Part shown: one piece after another, positions 60,724-64,000 of the stretch
Numbering within the stretch: position 1 is the stretch's first letter
Layout: every line of letters starts with the position of its first letter
Program-made: the position numbers and the translations under genes
Assembly: GCF_013369385.1 (NCBI RefSeq)
Contig: NZ_SZTO01000021.1
Coordinates: 1 to 64,000 of the forward strand
Direction of reading: 5' to 3'
Length of the DNA stretch: 64,000 nt
Source: Vibrio sp. 05-20-BW147
GTDB taxonomy: Bacteria; Pseudomonadota; Gammaproteobacteria; Enterobacterales; Vibrionaceae
Notes under the pieces: model-generated
Told to the model about the DNA's origin: nothing
The model's input: only the letters and a program-made list of their open reading frames with translations
The model's database searches: none

Positions 60724-61749
60724 ATGAATCTTCATCGGATTATGGTACAAATTGCGTTGGTGTTAACCTCGGTGGTGATACTACTTGGTGCTTACACGCG
60801 GCTTTCGGATGCGGGGTTGGGATGCCCTGACTGGCCCGGCTGTTACGGCCATCTCACGGTGCCGAATAGCGCGGCGGAACTGAGCGTTGTGGAGGCTAAT
60901 TTTCCAGGCATGTTGGTTGAACCAAACAAAGCGTGGCTGGAAATGATTCATCGCTATTTTGCTGGTAGCTTAGGCGTTCTCATTTTCGCCATTACCTTAC
61001 TCTGTCTGTTTAAAGCCAAAGCTCCGAAGGTGGTGCCAATTGTGCTTTCATTGTTGGTTGTCGCTCAGGCGCTGCTAGGCATGTGGACGGTGACCATGAA
61101 ACTCATGCCAGTGGTGGTGATGGCGCATTTGCTCGGCGGCTTCTTACTGTTTGTGTTGCTTGCGATACTCTATTGCCAACTCAAACCAACTGAATTTATG
61201 GTGGATTGGCAGTTTGTCGATCCAAGGCTAAGGTTTTTCTCATTTTTTGTAATCGCTGTGGTGGTTTTGCAAATCCTTTTAGGTGGATGGACGTCATCCA
61301 ATTACGCGGCACTAATGTGCAGTGAACTGCCGATTTGTGAAGGGGATTGGGTAAGCTACCTAGATTGGAAGAACGCGTTCGATTTTTGGAATTTAGGCCA
61401 CCACACCTACGAGTTTGGCGTTTTGGAATATCCAGCCAGAATGACCATTCACGTCACGCATCGTATCGGCGCCATGGTCACGTTTTTCTGTGTTATGACC
61501 TACTGCTTTTGGCTCTATCAACAAAGCGAACCTATCGTTCAGCAACTGGCCATTGCGATTGGGTTGGTTTTGCTGGCACAGGTGGGGTTGGGCATAAGTA
61601 ATGTTCTCTATCAGTTACCACTGTCTGTCGCGGTGGCTCACAATTTAGGTGCCGCATTACTGATTATGTTGGTGAGTGTGAGCAGCTATGTGCTTTGGCA
61701 GGAACAGCCGGGTATAGAACTCAATTTCGAGGGATTTAAATATGAGTAA
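60724..61749 (+). CDS. ctaA: Heme A synthase
   Basis: A 341-aa membrane enzyme that oxidises the C8 methyl of heme o. Eight helices in two similar halves are visible. TRLSDAGLGCPDWPGCYGHL and the half-repeat WTSSNYAALMCSELPICEGDW carry the paired cysteines, and MIHRYFAG and HVTHRIGA carry the heme histidines. I start at ATG 60724, with GGGGAGGGAG upstream. It overlaps the ctaB start by 8 bp. Confidence 0.95.
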   Translation: MNLHRIMVQIALVLTSVVILLGAYTRLSDAGLGCPDWPGCYGHLTVPNSAAELSVVEANFPGMLVEPNKAWLEMIHRYFAGSLGVLIFAITLLCLFKAKAPKVVPIVLSLLVVAQALLGMWTVTMKLMPVVVMAHLLGGFLLFVLLAILYCQLKPTEFMVDWQFVDPRLRFFSFFVIAVVVLQILLGGWTSSNYAALMCSELPICEGDWVSYLDWKNAFDFWNLGHHTYEFGVLEYPARMTIHVTHRIGAMVTFFCVMTYCFWLYQQSEPIVQQLAIAIGLVLLAQVGLGISNVLYQLPLSVAVAHNLGAALLIMLVSVSSYVLWQEQPGIELNFEGFKYE

Positions 61750-62641
61750 AACGTTATCCGTCGACAAGCCACAAACACGATCTTCATGGAGTACTTACTG
61801 GACCCTCACCAAGCCCAAAGTGGTCGCGTTGATGTTATTGACGTCGGTGGTTGGTATGAGCTTGGCGCCTCATGAGCACTTTACTTGGCATCAGGCACTG
61901 ATCGCTTTGGTCGGCATTGCGCTCATGGCGGGATCGGCGGCGGCGTTTAATCATCTGATTGATAGAAGAATCGATGCCAAAATGGCAAGAACGTATCGTC
62001 GGCCGCTTCCTAAAGGGGATGTCAGCCCTTTCAATGTGCTGTTGTTCGCGCTTCTCATCGGTTCGTTAGGGTTTCTATCACTAATGCTCTGGGTAAATAG
62101 CCTCACTGCCTATCTCACCTTTGCCAGTTTGTTGGGCTATGCGGTGGTTTATACACTCTATTTAAAACGAGCGACCCCTCAAAATATCGTGATTGCAGGT
62201 ATTGCTGGCGCGATGCCGCCCTTACTAGGCTGGACATCGATAACGGGGGAGTTACATCCTCATGCATGGTTGTTGGTGATGATCATTTTCATTTGGACCC
62301 CTCCGCATTTTTGGGCGTTGGCGATTCACAGAAAAGAGGATTATGCCAAGGTGAATATCCCCATGCTGCCAGTGACGCATGGCGTTGAATACACCAAAAC
62401 GTCGATTCTTCTCTATGCCATTCTGCTGGCGTTGGTTTGTATGCTTCCCGTGTTGGTTGGAATGGCCAGCTATCTCTATTTATTCAGTGCCCTGGTGCTG
62501 AATGTCTGTTTTGTTCTGTATGCAATAAAACTCAAGTTTCGAGCCGAAGAGCGCACCGCAATCGAGATGTTTCGTTTCTCTATCTACTTTTTGTTGCTGC
62601 TGTTTTGCGCTTTGTTACTCGATCAGCAACTGGCTGGATAA
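61742..62641 (+). CDS. ctaB: Protoheme IX farnesyltransferase (heme O synthase)
   Basis: A 299-aa UbiA-family prenyltransferase. The first aspartate-rich motif is FNHLIDRRIDAKMARTYRRPLP; the second is in WTPPHFWALAIHRKEDYAKV. About nine membrane helices are present. It makes heme o for CtaA. It is the last gene of the operon; no clear terminator is visible in the 23 bp before the next, convergent gene. Confidence 0.96.
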   Translation: MSKTLSVDKPQTRSSWSTYWTLTKPKVVALMLLTSVVGMSLAPHEHFTWHQALIALVGIALMAGSAAAFNHLIDRRIDAKMARTYRRPLPKGDVSPFNVLLFALLIGSLGFLSLMLWVNSLTAYLTFASLLGYAVVYTLYLKRATPQNIVIAGIAGAMPPLLGWTSITGELHPHAWLLVMIIFIWTPPHFWALAIHRKEDYAKVNIPMLPVTHGVEYTKTSILLYAILLALVCMLPVLVGMASYLYLFSALVLNVCFVLYAIKLKFRAEERTAIEMFRFSIYFLLLLFCALLLDQQLAG

Positions 62642-62664
62642 ATTAAGAAAGAGCGAACAAAAGG

Positions 62665-63996
62665 CTACAGCATCGAGCTGGATTGCATCCACTCTTCTCG
62701 CCATGCAATAAATTCTTCCAAGGCTATTGGTTTGCTAACACAATAGCCTTGTATTTCATCACAGCCTAGCTCTCTAAGTGATTCAAATAGGGCGTAGGAT
62801 TCCACGCCTTCTGCCACCACCTGTAACCCTAGATTGTGTGCAAGGTGGAGGGTGGAACTCACGATCACCTTATCATTTGGGTTTTCCAGCATGTTTAAAA
62901 CAAATGATTTGTCGACTTTCAATTCATTGACGGGTAGCCGCTGTAGATAGCCAAGGGAAGAATAGCCGGTACCAAAGTCATCGATAGAGAGATGAAAGCC
63001 CATTTGAGACAACTTCAGCAAGGTCAGTTCTGATGTTTCTGGATCCTCCATGATGGCGCTTTCTGTGATTTCTAAACAGAGGCCACTGGCAGGGACATGG
63101 TATTCGCTGAGCCAGTGTTGTAAGTCATCGAGAAGCTGAGGGTTAATCAAATCCCATGTCGAGAGATTGACCGAAATAGTCAGTTGACCGGAGAGTGGCT
63201 GTAACTCCCGCCAATGCTGAATCACTTGTTGTATCATCCAGCGTGTCAGTTCCCTTACATAACCCGTTTGTTCAGCAAAAGGGACAAAGAAGAAGGGGGC
63301 AAGCAGGCCTCTTTCAGGATGTTGCCAGCGAATCAGCGCCTCTGCCGACGACACCACTTTGGTCGTGGCCATGACTTTGGGTTGAAGATAGACGCGTAAC
63401 TCATTTTGTAATATCGCCCGCCTCAACTCTGACAATAGAGAAAGATTTTCGGGATTGGCGGTGACCAAGGCACTGTCGTAGAAAACAACCTGTGCTTTTT
63501 TGCGTTTGGCACTGTACATGGCGATCTGTGATGCGTTAAGTAAGCTATCAACGTCCCCGCCATCGCTTGGCCAAGTGGCGACCCCGATAGAGACACTGAT
63601 ATCAATTGGGGTATCGTTGACATAGAAAGGGGCATCAAGACGTTGTTTGATCCTTATAACACTGTCAACCAGCTCATCACGGTTGGTTTTTATTTCACCC
63701 ACAAACTCGTCACCACTGATTCGAGCAGCAAAAAGAGGGATGCTTTCCGAGGTTAACGTGAGTCTTTGCGCCATTTCTTGTAACACCGCATCGCCGACAT
63801 GGTAACCCAATACATCGTTGATGTGTTTAAAGCGGTCTAGGTTGATGGTGATGACCGAAATTGATTTGAGCGATGGATGGGCCAGCTCTTGTTTTAAGTG
63901 TTGTCGGAAGTGTTCCCGGTTCGGAAGATGCGTCAAAGTATCGAAGTAAGCGAGTTGGGTGATGGTCTGTTTTTGCTCCTGAAGACGTCCGCGCAT
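62665..63996 (-). CDS. GGDEF-EAL protein (partial, cut by the window edge)
   Basis: The last 443 residues of a larger protein. The GGDEF domain reads RISGDEFVGEI, so the first glycine of the signature is serine and cyclase activity is doubtful. The EAL domain is complete: AEALIRWQHPERGLL, NLSTWDL, LEITESAIMED, IDDFGTGYSSLGYLQRLP, KVDKSFV, AEGVES and IQGYCVSKP, so it is probably an active phosphodiesterase. The N-terminus, with any sensor domain, lies beyond 64000; the methionine at 63996 is probably internal. Confidence 0.9.
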   Translation of the reverse strand: MRGRLQEQKQTITQLAYFDTLTHLPNREHFRQHLKQELAHPSLKSISVITINLDRFKHINDVLGYHVGDAVLQEMAQRLTLTSESIPLFAARISGDEFVGEIKTNRDELVDSVIRIKQRLDAPFYVNDTPIDISVSIGVATWPSDGGDVDSLLNASQIAMYSAKRKKAQVVFYDSALVTANPENLSLLSELRRAILQNELRVYLQPKVMATTKVVSSAEALIRWQHPERGLLAPFFFVPFAEQTGYVRELTRWMIQQVIQHWRELQPLSGQLTISVNLSTWDLINPQLLDDLQHWLSEYHVPASGLCLEITESAIMEDPETSELTLLKLSQMGFHLSIDDFGTGYSSLGYLQRLPVNELKVDKSFVLNMLENPNDKVIVSSTLHLAHNLGLQVVAEGVESYALFESLRELGCDEIQGYCVSKPIALEEFIAWREEWMQSSSML

Positions 63997-64000
63997 TTGA

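Overview
The window looks like a piece of a Vibrio chromosome, probably the second chromosome of a V. vulnificus / V. parahaemolyticus type species. This rests on protein resemblance and gene order (gcvP-gcvH-glyA / XRE-cupin regulator / gcvT, a GlyGly-CTERM protease, a FocA-CBS fusion, nirBD and an aa3 oxidase operon); no database search was run. Apart from the first 1.1 kb almost everything reads as intact core or lineage-conserved genes.

Left edge (1-1200): a scrap of accessory DNA. It holds the right end of an ISAs1-like insertion sequence, the last codons of a gene cut by it, an unrecognised 219-aa protein, and on the other strand a truncated RecD/UvrD-type helicase tail. The scrap ends at a 10-bp inverted repeat next to the gcvP terminator.

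1.2-8.4 kb: glycine cleavage and one-carbon supply. gcvP, gcvH and glyA run leftwards; an XRE-cupin regulator and gcvT run rightwards. A repeated TTTCC/GGAAA operator and PurR-type boxes lie between them. 8.4-15.6 kb: a secreted serine protease with a GlyGly-CTERM tail, then a TetR regulator divergent from a two-adaptor RND efflux operon. 15.7-24.5 kb: FAN1-like nuclease, OFA-type MFS transporter, small membrane protein, glgC (with NtrC- and sigma54-like sites), fhs (with a near-consensus PurR box), gsk and creA. 24.9-34.3 kb: small lipoprotein, HD-GYP sensor, HAD phosphatase, zinc-ribbon protein, chemoreceptor, acpH, RhlE-type helicase, EAL protein. 34.7-45.3 kb: cytochrome b561/YceI pair, FocA-CBS fusion with divergent LysR regulator, YcdZ, YbjD-type OLD nuclease, a 5'-nucleotidase-like protein without export signal, a TerC/Alx protein under a yybP-ykoY (Mn2+) riboswitch, and tRNA-Gly(UCC). 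45.4-54.4 kb: overlapping EAL and GGDEF genes, an Aer-like receptor, then nirB-nirD-nitrite channel-cobA behind FNR and NarP/NarL-like sites. 54.9-62.6 kb: a complete cytochrome aa3 oxidase operon (coxB, coxA, ctaG, coxC, SURF1, SCO-like, ctaA, ctaB) with an antisense DUF2909 gene inside it. The right edge cuts a GGDEF-EAL gene.

Two themes tie the genes together. One is C1/purine metabolism (glycine cleavage, GlyA, Fhs, Gsk, two formate-type transporters), partly under a shared PurR signature. The other is respiration and redox sensing (nitrite reduction with siroheme synthesis, aa3 oxidase, Aer, c-di-GMP enzymes). I see no CRISPR array, no intact prophage and no convincing new multi-gene system. 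The most promising unexplained pieces are the left-edge remnant, the regulatory sites of the glycine locus, the glgC upstream region and several small proteins.
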